NCBI GenBank assembly: GCA_032718475.1
Contig: JAUCBJ010003156.1
Span: 1 to 64,000, forward strand
Length of the DNA: 64,000 bases
DNA from: Nemertoderma westbladi
Lineage: Eukaryota; Xenacoelomorpha; Nemertodermatida; Nemertodermatidae
Direction of reading: 5' to 3'
Made by a program: the position numbers and the translations under genes. Each line of letters starts with the position of its first letter. Within the stretch, counting starts at the first letter, position 1. The notes beneath the pieces are model-generated. The model searched no databases. It was given only the letters and a program-made list of their open reading frames with translations, and was not told the origin of the DNA. Shown here piece after piece: positions 23,086 through 34,400 of the stretch.

Positions 23086-23717
23086 TAAACTCTTCTTTAG
23101 TTGAATAAGAAATTAGTTAGTATTTCAAGTTTCAACTCAGTTGAAAATAGAACTTCTCCCCAACTGACATACAGTTTATTAAGTTACCGGTAATGCAGTT
23201 GCAGTTATACCTCATTTTGTAGTGATTTATAGTGATTGATTTATTGATTCTGGAAGAACAATACTTTTAAATGTTTGGCAGGTGGTGGTTTGTGGTCGGT
23301 AGCCCCCTAACTACTGAACTAAATGAACTGAACACATGATGTTCCAGTAGTGCCTGAGATATACATATATTCACTATAATTATGTTCACAAAAAAACCGG
23401 TGAATTATTAAAAGTTTGCAATACAGCAATGTGTTTCCTATTGTTAATGCTCTAAAATAAGTAGCATTTCACAACCATTAGGGCTGCTTAAGAATTTGTA
23501 TCAGATCCAGTTAATAAATTTGAGCCCACGTATTTACTTGTCAATTTTCCAACCATGTTATTGTGAACTGGGTTATATATATCATCGGGATAAATAAAAT
23601 AAAATAATAGATAGATAGATAATAGATAGATATAATAGATAAAATAAATATACACATATTTAGCTTCAGTAGGATATGAGGCAAACTAGGATATCATGCA
23701 GTGGTACCGTAACTTAC
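23086..23717. other. AT-rich DNA, likely intron, no further exon seen
   Basis: This lies 3' of the third exon of the minus-strand gene at 23718-24641. I looked for an acceptor followed by an open frame in the required phase and found none that convinces. A degenerate (atag)n microsatellite is at about 23590-23650. Confidence 0.45.
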
Positions 23718-24641
23718 TTGCTACGATCGGTGCGGTTGTAAACACATCCGACTCTCTGGTCGTTAGCGATTTTATATTGGCCTGCGTAAATAAGAGCCGA
23801 CGACCTCCAGTGATCCGGTACGATTGAAACTGTCACTGGCGCGTCTCCTGGTAAGAAGAAAGTATAAACTTCATAATAAAATGGCTCAACGCCAACATAT
23901 AAAACAACTGACAATGTATATATATATATATATACCGATAAACATTATTGTATCTGCATAAAAAAAACCAAACCACTTCTCGCCCTGTTTTGAATAAAAT
24001 AGTGGGAATAAAATTTTTGAACTTCAAACCAACGCGAGCACAGTCCGGCTTTACAAATAAATTATAAAAATTAGGTACGGGTACACCGGTACGTTGTGAA
24101 TTAAATCAAGCCAATAATAATATAATAGCTAATAATATTTTTTCACGCCGTTGTATCTAATTTTATATAGGCCCTACTGATGACTATACTTAAGTATGAG
24201 CAGATAGGAACATGTTGTTTCTCAGATTCTACCGAAGGAAAACTTTTTTAGCATAATATTGGCTTGATTTAATTCACAACATATCTAATTAAAATAATAT
24301 ACATATTACATATATTAATCGAAATTGCAACAACTGAAGAAATTAATAGCAATTGATTGAGACTCACCGAAATTAGGTGTTACTGTTAAATCGATGGCTT
24401 GGTGCCAGCCAACGATAACATATATACCACATTGGTAAGTATGGCAGTACCGGTGGTCAATTGTACAAATAAATAAACAATACCGTTAAGCATTACTGGG
24501 TTTCTAGAACATGAATCGATTACCTTGTAGCTCAATAGAGCTTCCATCTTTATATTTCATGTTAAACGATTGGCTTAGAATAAATCCCAAGTTCAAAATA
24601 ACAACTCCCACCACACCACTCCACTTGCAGATTAATCTCAT
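23718..24641 (-). CDS. 5' end of a spliced gene for a secreted or membrane protein (three exons)
   Basis: Minus-strand exons: 24524-24641 (start codon 24641-24639), 24368-24397 (30 bp) and 23718-23847 (130 bp). Donors are CAAG|GTAATC, TTCG|GTGAGT and GCAA|GTAAGT. Acceptors are caccaag|CC (the only AG in the preceding 100 bases) and cttcttaccag|GA. All join in phase (introns phase 1 and phase 1; exit phase 2), giving 92 complete codons. Exon 1 encodes a typical signal peptide: MRLICKW, then the hydrophobic run SGVVGVVILNLGFIL, with likely cleavage near SQS. The mature part contains VTPNFGDAPVTVSIVPDHW and a later Cys and NRT glycosylation sequon. I do not recognise the family; an extracellular beta-sandwich (Ig-like) start is possible but unproven. 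Downstream exons are not visible before the 79-bp satellite, so the gene either spans it or is a fragment. Confidence 0.6.
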
Positions 24642-26026
24642 CTTCGAATTCTCAAACTAAATTATATACTGCGCGCGTATTTGTACAGTATTGAACAACT
24701 TCTGGCAACTAAACAACACGTATTATGTATGATAGAGTTATACTTCTAATATAGGCCTATATATCTACATAGAATATATAATTATATTATAATATATATA
24801 TATACCGGTACCGGTATACAGGTATATAATATGTGGCGTTCCATGCCAAGTAGAAACTCGAGAACGGAGAACTCCAGAACTCAGTATCCAATAGTCTTAT
24901 ATTAGTTTATGTTGTTACAGTATAAGCACTTCACTTACTGACTTAAGCAGCTATTTAGTTACGTAATAGTTAGGCAAGGCCTATTCGAGAACGAGAACAC
25001 AAAATTATTTAACATTGAGTAGGCAGTAAGGAAAGGAACCATAAGGAGTTGGAGAGAGCAGTAATTTGAATTTCAGTTTAACTTAACTATGGCTGTGTAT
25101 GGTGTATGGAAGCAATATAGTAAATGTACATTTATGTACATTGTACATTTACCGGTATGTACATTTAAATTTATTTTGTAACCACTTTATCGCTCTATTT
25201 TTTATTAAAGAATTGATCAACAAAATAGTATCAATAATTTAAGAATAAAATTACGTATTACATCAGTACATGGTAGAAAAACGTACCGTAGAACATTTTT
25301 TTTAACATTTTTTTTCAATATTCTCTGACTCTCGATCCATTTTTAACCTCGGTGATGCTCGGTCAATAAAAAGCTTCGAGAATAGTGATAAAATGTTCTA
25401 CTTTTTTCCCATGCAGCCATGCAATAAATAATTATTACATTCAGTAATATTGGTAATTTGCATACAGGCATAGGCAGATACGCCTAGTGGACTGTCACTC
25501 TGGGTCTGTCAGGCCTATACCTATGTACAGATGTAATATGTATATGTAATAGTAATACAATAATGAAGGATTACAAAACAATGTCAATCACCTCAACAAT
25601 GTTAGATGGACCTACCAAAACCGTAGTTCTTCTTACAGTAGTAGGCCTACCGTCTGACCGTAGCCGATTTTCTCCCTTTCTTTTAGCAGTTTAGTAAAAA
25701 CTAAATTTTTTTGACAAATTTTATAGGCCCCTACATTTAAAAATAAAATTGAATAGGCAGATTATGACTTTGGCACTTTAGTGTCAAATTTTTGCAGAAT
25801 TTTTTTTTAAATTCGGTTCGGTTCTGGTTCGGCAAAATTTTAAATTCGGTCGATCCATAGACTGATAGACCTGACCACCTAGGCCTACCGGTCAGCCGGT
25901 TCTGACTGACTGACCTACATACCTATCTGCCTATAGCTGTATACAGGTATCAGGTATAGCCAATAGCTGTACCGGTACCTGTAATGAAGCAATGCTGTGT
26001 TGTATCTGTGTATAGCCAGATAGCCG
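24642..26026. other. Single-copy AT-rich DNA, likely upstream region
   Basis: Upstream of the minus-strand gene start. Rich in ACCGGT words (for example ataccggtaccggtatac near 24803) and TAGGCCTA words. No TATA or other promoter element is convincing, and no exon or RNA is seen. Confidence 0.45.
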
Positions 26027-27110
26027 TATTATTATTATTATTATTATCACTCTATGTATTTATAAAAATTAAATTAAAAGTACATGAGGAGAGAAAACCA
26101 CCAGGTTATTAAAAATTAAACACTTATGGTTGCCCGAGCAGGCTCTAAAATTAAACAAAAATACAGAAATACATATAGGCCTATTCTACAAAATAAAATT
26201 AAAATTAACGCAACAATGTCATAGTCTACGAATTTCTGAAAATTGATAAAAAAAAAATAATAATAAATAAATTTGGTGCAGTGAATAAAGATATCATATT
26301 TACATTCAAAATAAAAAAGCATAAAACGGTGCAGTAGAATATAGACAGAAGCAGTGCTGAAAATATAAAATAAAATAAATACAAGGGTAGGCCTACAGTA
26401 AACAGTAAGCTATGTGCAATAAAATATTCACAATAAAAATTGATTGAAAAATAATAAAAAAAAAAATAAAAATATGCGCATGTTTACAAATTTCTATTAA
26501 ATTTACAAAAAGATAGCAGGTCAAGGTCTTTAAGCTTTTTGGAAAATAAAAATTTACTTTCAGTCTTAAAAGTTTCCGATGGGAGCCAGTTCCAAATTGG
26601 AACTACTCGGTGGGCAAAATTATTCTTGCACATTAGAAGCCTCGACTGTTTATGGTAGAGTTTAAGCTCGTGACCTCTAAGTCCAGCTCTCGGCGCAATA
26701 GTGAAGAAATCGTTCAAATTTAAGTCGATATTACTGTAAACTATAGAATGTGCCATTTTTAAATCAAAAATAACACAGCGCACTTCGAGAGGTTGTAGTT
26801 TTAATATCCTAATCCTATCTAAATAACCTACAGGTTCCAAATTGCACCGTCGAAAAAGTCGGCGCGTAAAATATCTTTGAACACGCTCAAGGAGATCAAT
26901 TGCTCCAACATGATAGGGCGACCAAACAGAGGTGCAATATTCTAATAAAGGTCGTACATAGGATTTAAAAGCAGTGAGAAAGGCACGAGTATTATTTGTA
27001 CAGAAGCATCTGAAAATAATACCGGTATTTACAATCTTGAACGCCTTGGAAACTTGTTCACGACAATATAGGTTAAAATTTAAGTCACTGCACATGGTAA
27101 TTCCCATACA
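26027..27110 (-). mobile_element. LINE 3' end (Jockey/CR1-like)
   Basis: Severely 5'-truncated non-LTR retrotransposon. The C-terminal part of ORF2 is followed on the minus strand by a roughly 450-bp AT-rich 3' UTR and a (taa)n tail (26029-26047). The break on the 5' side falls within the post-RT region, right before the residues MGITMCSDLNF. Confidence 0.72.
26484..27107 (-). pseudogene. C-terminal fragment of LINE ORF2 (207 codons)
   Basis: Open frame of 207 codons with the conserved post-RT region of Jockey/CR1-type ORF2. It has YVRPLLEYCTSVWSPY, LLERVQRYFTRRL, then RGHELKL and the late motif VVPIWNWLPSETF. The RT domain itself (catalytic Asp motifs) is absent, so no enzyme activity is expected. 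The first Met lies inside the truncated frame and is not a natural start. The frame shows no internal stop, so the insertion is fairly young. The family differs from the LINE at 6377-8076. Confidence 0.75.
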
Positions 27111-28043
27111 GCCATATACCTGTATAGTGTATACTGCAGTACTGGTACTGGACAGGCCCTATACAAACTGCTATAGCTGTATAGGCAATAGGACCTATCA
27201 CCTACTGAGTACTACTGGCAGACTGATTAGGCCTATTGACCAAGTAGCCAAGCAGCCTAGCACAGAGTGCACGTGCACAGGGTGACCCAGTGACCTGCTG
27301 ACAGGCAACAGGTAGCTGGATCCTGGGTAGAACTGTAGAAGATCATTACAGTCTGACAGTGACAGTCCAGCAGTCATAATAGTCCTACTGTAATAATCTG
27401 ACTGCAGGACTGTCCTGTCTGCCTGTCTGACAGTCTGAATACAGGAATATCTCGCTATATCTCAGCAGCTCAGTCTGACAGTGTCAGTCTCAGCGCTCAG
27501 ACTTGTCACACTACCGGCTGACAGGCTGACCGGCTTACAGGCTAACAGACCGGTAGTACTAAGTAGGCCAACTACTGAACTACTGGACTGCGACTGCGGT
27601 CAGGCGGTGTCAGGGTGTACTGCTGTACTGGTGTACAGGCAGACAGGAAACCACTCAGACTCAGGCATGACTCACAACCTTTGCTGCTTTGTTGTAGAAC
27701 GACCCTGTACTGCTGTACAAGTTGCCAGACAACTAACAGTGTACCAGTTGCCAGTTGGCCATGAGTGTACTAATCTGCTAATGCTCAATGTAATATGATT
27801 GTTAACAATTAATGAGTCATCAAAATTATTAGACCTACCGCGCTACCAGTACGGTACCGGCATGGTATGATGAATGCCAATCTCAGCCAACAACGCCCTG
27901 TCGCCCCCATAAAACGACAAATCAAAAATCAATTATTGTATTATTATATATAATTTTTAAATTTTCACCCATTGCAAGAAAGTACCATACTGGTTTTATT
28001 ATTAATAAGTGAATTGTTGTGGGGCGAGTGACGGTGAATTAAA
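27111..28043. other. Single-copy DNA with local sequence drift, nothing called
   Basis: About 27110-27780 is enriched in short imperfect words (ctgtac, gacagtctgac, ctactgg) that look like cryptically simple sequence. Open frames of about 100 codons on the plus strand (26974-27285, 27481-27798) have no recognisable domain and lie in this simple sequence. Confidence 0.45.
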
Positions 28044-28163
28044 TATATAATGTAGATAGGACAATATGATAATGCTCTCCATAGCGAAAAATATCAACCG
28101 AACGTCGGTTGATATTTTTCGCTATGAAGAGCATTATCATATTGTCATATCTACATTATATAC
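28044..28163. repeat. Near-perfect foldback (arms about 57 bp)
   Basis: The left arm from about 28044 and the right arm to about 28160 are reverse complements with only about two mismatches (gatagg/gatatg and gctctc/gctctt). The centre is 'ccgaacgtcgg' around 28099-28109, so the loop is only about 3-4 bases. A direct repeat, 'catactggtttta', lies on both sides (about 27987 and 28163). It is either a small foldback element or a fresh palindromic duplication. Confidence 0.88.
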
Positions 28164-28319
28164 ATACTGGTTTTACTCACTGTGGAATAATTAATATTTT
28201 CGACAAAATTTAGTGTTAATGTAGAAAGTTGTTGTACTGTACCTACGTTGTTTTTATATTTGATTTGATTTGGGTTCTTTGTGGTAATACGGTCAGATCG
28301 GCCGAAAAAATCAGATCAC

Positions 28320-29316
28320 TGTACGATGGTTCCACCAAATTTTGTGACTACTGCTGATGGTGACACAGAGTGTTACGTGGAGTCCTTCAGAGTGACACAC
28401 TTGCACCATTCTTATTCGTAATTGTTGTTGATTATGTTCTACGCATGTCCTTAGACTATCTTAATAAAGATGGGGTGATAGTAACACCCCCTACTGGCAC
28501 AAGAAGTAGTGGAAATCCAACAAAGTACAGTTACCTTGCTGATGACTAAGAGGTACTGTTAGAATCACTAGAGGGAGCCCAAAAAGCTCCTCTGCTCATT
28601 GGAGCAGGTTGCTTCTAGTGTTGGTCTTTTTGTAAATTCCAAGAAGACCAAAATCATGACAGTCAACCTAGACAGCCCTCAAGAAATGTCTGATCGTAAG
28701 GGCATAAGCTATAAGGATGGCTTGCTTGAGCCCGTGGATGACTTCTGCTACTTAGGATCATGGATCAGAAAGTCACGTGAAGACCTTCGGATACGTAAGG
28801 GAGAGGTATGGGATCGTTCAATATTCTGCCCAGGATTTGGAAGTCCCATAGAATAAAACGGAACCTTAAGGTTCGATTATTTATGGCAATAGTAGTACCA
28901 GTACTCTTATATGGGAGTCCATGCTGGGCTCTAACTGCTGAGGACACCAAATTTCTGGTGGCACTTTCACAAGAATGTTGCGCCAGGTTCATTGTGTCAA
29001 GTTCAATGCACACATCTCCAATCAGACTCTATACAGCCTTGGAGGTGTTACATTTGTCTCCCCTAGCTTGACACTTGAACGGAACCGCCTCCGCTTTGCA
29101 GGACATTGCTTTCGCCGTGAGGATCACACAGTGAATAATCTTGTGCTTTGGTGGTCTCATGCAGCGAATAAGCATGGTGGGCAGCCCATGAATTTCTTGA
29201 GATGCATCATAAAAGACACTGGCTTTGAAGATGCGGATGAACTAGCAAATGTCATGGGTGATAGGGAGTTGTGGTGGCGCAATTTTGTCGACAAGCCGGC
29301 ACAGTATTCATAATAT
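28320..29316 (+). pseudogene. Degenerate LINE ORF2, copy 1 (RT to C-terminus)
   Basis: Same LINE family as 58305-59770 on the other strand. At 28320-28560 the plus strand carries the RT region with frameshifts and a stop right after the catalytic motif (YLADD then stop near 28545). At 28599-28856 it encodes SSVGLFVNSKKTKIMTVN and FCYLGSWIRKSREDLRIRK. After frameshifts it continues with VVPVLLYGSPCWALTAED and, at 28975-29313, RNRLRFAGHCFRRED up to the terminal NFVDKPAQ. At least three frame breaks make it dead. A (tag)n stretch at 29360-29376 is probably its 3' tail. The 5' part is lost before the RT palm. Confidence 0.8.
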
Positions 29317-29376
29317 ATATGTAATATACATTGTGCAGCTGCAATGCAGTATGCCGATCGTAGTAGTAGTAGTAGA

Positions 29377-30174
29377 ACAGGGAGTAATATCGCATAATAC
29401 TACTGTACTACTACTACTACTGTAACTACTGTATCTCTATCTCTAACAGAAAATGAAATGTTGATCATCTGGTCTTACAGTACGTTTTGCGGTTTTTCTG
29501 TCGTTAGTCCTATACCGGTACTACTTTTAGGATTTAGACTTTTGATGAACTTTATATGAAGTTAATGTGAGGAGTAGAATGAATTGAATACTCGGATTAA
29601 CGTCCACTTATTTTATGAAATCCAACCAAGTATATAGTTTGTTATCAACAACAATGTAACATCTTCCAGAAATTAGATATTTCATATTTGTTGGTGGCAA
29701 TGCGGTAATAATAAAATAAGGTGTCGTCATCGATTTGTTATTAGTTATTATTTTAAATAATATTTTATAATACCAAAAATATGGCACATCAGAAATATTA
29801 ATAAAGATAATAAATAAAGGCAGTGATTTTTTATGTCCTTTTATTTGACTTTTTTGTCATTTTTTTTTACGAATTATGCATAATGACTTTTGTTGTCCTT
29901 TTAATGACTTTTATTGTCCTTTTAATAACTTTTTATGTATGTATTTCTGTCAGACTGCTGATTTCTGGACTGTCAGACAGTTGATTTCACTATGCCTGTG
30001 CCAAAACATTCCATGATTCCATGATTTATAGACTATGAGATAGATTTTCATATGCGCCTGTGGTAAAAAGACTCTATATTTAATAGTTTGTGGTTGTTGT
30101 CGATAATCGATTACCACATGACGTAGCAAAACACTCATTTTATAGCCAAAAACAATTACCAATTCAGCAATTGA
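29377..30174. other. AT-rich spacer with a short imperfect repeat
   Basis: About 29832-29937 has three or four imperfect copies of 'tgactttt(a/g)ttgtcctttta' (about 21 bp). Otherwise no gene, RNA or mobile element is recognised. An 88-codon minus-strand frame at 29950-30216 lacks any domain and is not called. Confidence 0.5.
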
Positions 30175-30830
30175 TGGAAAGGAGCAGGTTAAGGCCGAGT
30201 TTTCTAACCAAAACAATAAACAGTCACTTTACCAAATCAGGGAAAGGAGCAGGGTACAGAGACGGGATTTTCTAACCAAAACAATAAACGATCACTTAAG
30301 TAATTGAGGGAAAGGAGCATGTTACAGAGGCGGGATTTTCTAACCAAAACAATAAACGATCACTTAACTTATTGAGGGAAAGGAGCAGGTTACAGAGGCG
30401 GGATTTTCTAACCAAAACAATAACCGATAACATTACCAATTGAGAGAAAGGAGCAGGTTACAGATGCGGGAATTTCTAACCAAAACAATAAACAGTCACT
30501 TTACCAAATCAGGGAAAGGAGCAGGTTACAGAGACGGGATTTTCTAACCAAAACAATAAACGATAACATTACCAATTGAGAGAAAGGAGTAGGTTACAGA
30601 GGCGGGATTTCCTAACCAAAACAATAAACGATCACTTAATTAATTGAGGGAAAGGGGCAGGTTACAGAGGCGGGATTTTCTAACCAAAACAATAAACAGT
30701 CACTTTACAAAATGAAGGAAAGGAGCAGGTTACAGAGGCAGGCCTTTCTAACCAAAACAATAAACGGTCACTTTACCAAATCAGGCAAAGGAGCAGGTTA
30801 CAAATGAGGCGGGATTTTCTAACCAAAACA
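30175..30830 (+). repeat. 68-bp minisatellite (about 9-10 units)
   Basis: Units begin gggaaaggagcaggttacag, contain 'ggcgggattttctaacc' and 'aaaacaataaac', and end with a variable AT-rich stretch. Starts at 30240, 30308 and 30376 give a 68-bp period; other units vary slightly in length. Part of the unit (aggttacag ... taaccaaaacaataaac) is also found inside the MITE at 6313-6352, on the opposite strand of the MITE at about 2024-2085, and as single copies at 12690 and 22365-22489. Confidence 0.9.
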
Positions 30831-30840
30831 ACCGGTCAGC

Positions 30841-30933
30841 CAGTAGGCCTACCATTACCGTATTTAAATGGTAGGCTACACAGTAGGCCTACCATTACCG
30901 TATTTAAATGGTAGGCTACACAGTAGGCCTACA
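30841..30933 (+). repeat. 40-bp tandem duplication with internal palindrome
   Basis: Two exact 40-bp copies (30841-30880 and 30881-30920) plus 13 bases of a third. Each unit has a 9-bp inverted repeat, cctaccatt ... aatggtagg. The junction words are TAGGCCTAC, common throughout the window. Confidence 0.92.
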
Positions 30934-31424
30934 TCAGTACCGGTGCCGGTACCGGTACTAAAATACAGAAATGCCTGCTTTATACCTACATCTGTACACA
31001 ATACAGCAAAATAGTGCTATATATACTAATACCGGTACTGATAGCCTGAGAGAACAGCAGTAGAGAAACCGGTAGCATGGAACCTAACATTAGACTTTTG
31101 GAGGACATAAAAAATAAAAAAAAAAGGACAAAAAAAGGATTTAAACGGACAATAAAAATTATTGCGATAAATAAATTGCTATATTTATACTACTGTAGCA
31201 TTTTACAACTAGGGCCTACTATATAAACTACCGTACAGTAGCAATTTATAAGGAGTTATAGAATTTATATAATTTAATTAAATAATTTATATTAATTAAA
31301 TAATCTGATTCGAATATCACCTAAAGTTATCATCATATCATGACTATTTTTCATATCTCTTTAGATTAAATATTTATCTGCCGTTAAATCTCTACAATAT
31401 TGTAAGTGTAAAGCCTTTGGAAAT
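30934..31424. other. AT-rich spacer, nothing recognised
   Basis: Contains ACCGGT-rich words at about 30940-30956 and an A-rich stretch at 31105-31160. No gene or RNA seen. Confidence 0.5.
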
Positions 31425-34400
31425 ACACCACCACGAGGTGGTACATATCAGGGTACAGTAGGTAGACTAGCCCACCACCACGAGGTGGTACGTAGTAGGG
31501 AACAGTAGGTAGACTAGCCCACCACCACGAGGTGGTACGTAGTAGGGAACAGTAGGTAGACTAGCCCACCACCACGAGGTGGTACATAGTAGGGTACAGT
31601 AGGTAGACTAGCCCATCACCACTAGGTGGTACATAGTAGGGTACAGTAGGTAGACTAGCCCACCACCACGAGGTGGTACATAGTAGGGTACAGTAGGTAG
31701 ACTAGCCCACCACCACGAGGTGGTACGTAGTAGGGTACAGTAGTTAGACTAGCGCACCACCACGGGGTGGTACATAGTAGGGTACAGTAGGTAGACTAGC
31801 CCACCACCACGAGGTGGTACGTAGTGGGGTACAGTAGGTAGACTAGCCCACCACCACGAGGTGGTACGTAGTGTGGTACAGTAGGTAGACTAGCGCACCA
31901 CCACTAGGTGGTACATATCAGGGTACAGTAGGTAGACTAGCCCACCACCACGAGGTGGTACGTAGTAGGTACAGTAGGTAGACTAGCCCACCACCACGAG
32001 TTGGTACATTAGGGTACAGTAGGTGGACTAGCCCACCACCACGAGGTGGTACATAGTAGGGTACAGTAGGTAGACTAGCCCACCACCACGAGGTGGTACG
32101 TAGTAGGGTACAGTAGGTAGACTAGCCCACCACCACGAGGTGGTACGTAGTTAGGGTACAGTAGGTAGACTAGCCCACCACCACGAGGTGGTACATAGTA
32201 GGGTACAGTAGGTAGACTAGCCCACCACCACGAGGTGGTACGTAGTAGGGTACAGTAGGTAGACTAGCCCACCACCACGAGGTGGTACGTAGTAGGGTAC
32301 AGTAGGTAGACTAGCCCACCACCACGAGGTGGTACATAGTAGGTACAGTAGGTAGACTAGCCCACCACCACGAGGTGGTACGTAGTAGGGAACAGTAGGT
32401 AGACTAGCCCAGCACCACGAGGTGGTACATATCAGGGTACAGTAGGTAGACTAGCCCACCACCACGAGGTGGTACATAGTAGTGTACAGTAGGTAGACTA
32501 GCCCAGCACCACGAGGTGGTACATAGTAGGTACAGTAGGTAGACTAGCCCACCACCACGAGGTGGTATGTAGTAGGGTACAGTAGGTAGACTAGCCCAGC
32601 ACCACGAGGTGGTACATATCAGGGTACAGTAGGTAGACTAGCCCAGCACCACGAGGTGGTACATATCAGGGTACAGTAGGTAGACTAGCCCACCACCACG
32701 AGGTGGTACGTAGTAGGGTACAGTAGGTAGACTAGCCCAGCACCACGAGGTGGTACATATCAGGGTACAGTAGGTAGACTAGCCCACCACCACGAGGTGG
32801 TACGTAGTAGGTACAGTAGGTAGACTAGCCCACCACCACGAGGTGGTACATAGTAGGTAACAGTAGGTAGACTAGCCCACCACCACGAGGTGGTACGTAG
32901 TCGGGTACAGTAGGTAGACTAGCCCACCACCACGAGGTGGTACATAGTAGGGTACAGTAGGTAGACTAGCCCAGCACCACGAGGTGGTACATATCAGGGT
33001 ACAGTAGGTAGACTAGCCCACCACCACGAGGTGGTACATAGTAGGGTACAGTAGGTAGACTAGCCCACCACCACGAGGTGGTACGTAGTAGGGTACAGTA
33101 GGTAGACTAGCCCACCATCACGAGGTGGTACGTAGTGGGGTACAGTAGGTAGACTAGCGCACCACCACTAGGTGGTACGTAGTAGGGTACAGTAGGTAGA
33201 CTAGCCCACCACCACGAGGTGGTACGTATAGGGGTACAGTAGGTAGACTAGCCCACCACCACGAGGTGGTACGTAGTAGGGTACAGTAGGTAGACTAGCC
33301 CACCACCACGAGGTGGTACGTAGTAGGGTACAGTAGGTAGACTAGCCCACCACCACGAGGTGGTACGTAGTAGGGTACAGTAGGTAGACTAGCCCACCAC
33401 CACGAGGTGGTACGTAGTAGGGTACAGTAGGTAGACTAGCCCACCACCACGAGGTGGTACATAGTAGGGTACAGTAGGTAGACTAGCCCACCACCACGAG
33501 GTGGTACATAGTAGGGTACAGTAGGTAGACTAGCCCATCACCACTAGGTGGTACATAGTAGGGTACAGTAGGTAGACTAGCCCACCACCACGAGGTGGTA
33601 CATAGTAGGGTACAGTAGGTAGACTAGCCCACCACCACGAGGTGGTACGTAGTAGGGTACAGTAGGTAGACTAGCCCACCACCACGGGGTGGTACATAGT
33701 AGGGTACAGTAGGTAGACTAGCCCAGCACCACGAGGTGGTTCATATCAGGGTACAGTAGGTAGACTAGCCCAGCACCACGAGGTGGTACGTATCAGGGTA
33801 CAGTAGGTAGACTAGCCCACCACCACGAGGTGGTACGTAGTAGGGTACAGTAGGTAGACTAGCCCAGCACCGCGAGGTGGTACATATCAGGGTACAGTAG
33901 GTAGACTAGCCCACCACCACGAGGTGGTACATATCAGGGTACAGTAGGTAGACTAGCCCAGCACCACGAGGTGGTACATATCAGGGTACAGTAGGTAGAC
34001 TAGCCCACCACCACGAGGTGGTACGTAGTAGGGTACAGTAGGTAGACTAGCCCAGCACCACGAGGTGGTACATATCAGGGTACAGTAGGTAGACTAGCCC
34101 ACCACCACGAGGTGGTACATAGTAGGGTACAGTAGGTAGACTAGCCCACCACCACGAGGTGGTACATAGTAGGGTACAGTAGGTAGACTAGCCCACCACC
34201 ACGAGGTGGTACGTAGTAGGGTACAGTAGGTAGACTAGCCCAGCACCACGAGGTGGTACATATCAGGGTACAGTAGGTAGACTAGCCCACCACCACGAGG
34301 TGGTACGTAGTAGGTACAGTAGGTAGACTAGCCCACCACCACGAGGTGGTACATAGTAGGTAACAGTAGGTAGACTAGCCCACCACCACGAGGTGGTACG

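Noticed and set aside
27481-27798. 105-codon plus-strand frame as a gene
   Set aside because: Lies in cryptically simple sequence full of ctgtac/gacag words; no domain, no splice support.
28044-28163. microRNA precursor
   Set aside because: Arms are almost perfectly complementary with a 3-4 base loop, unlike animal precursors with a larger loop and bulges; a foldback or inverted duplication fits better.
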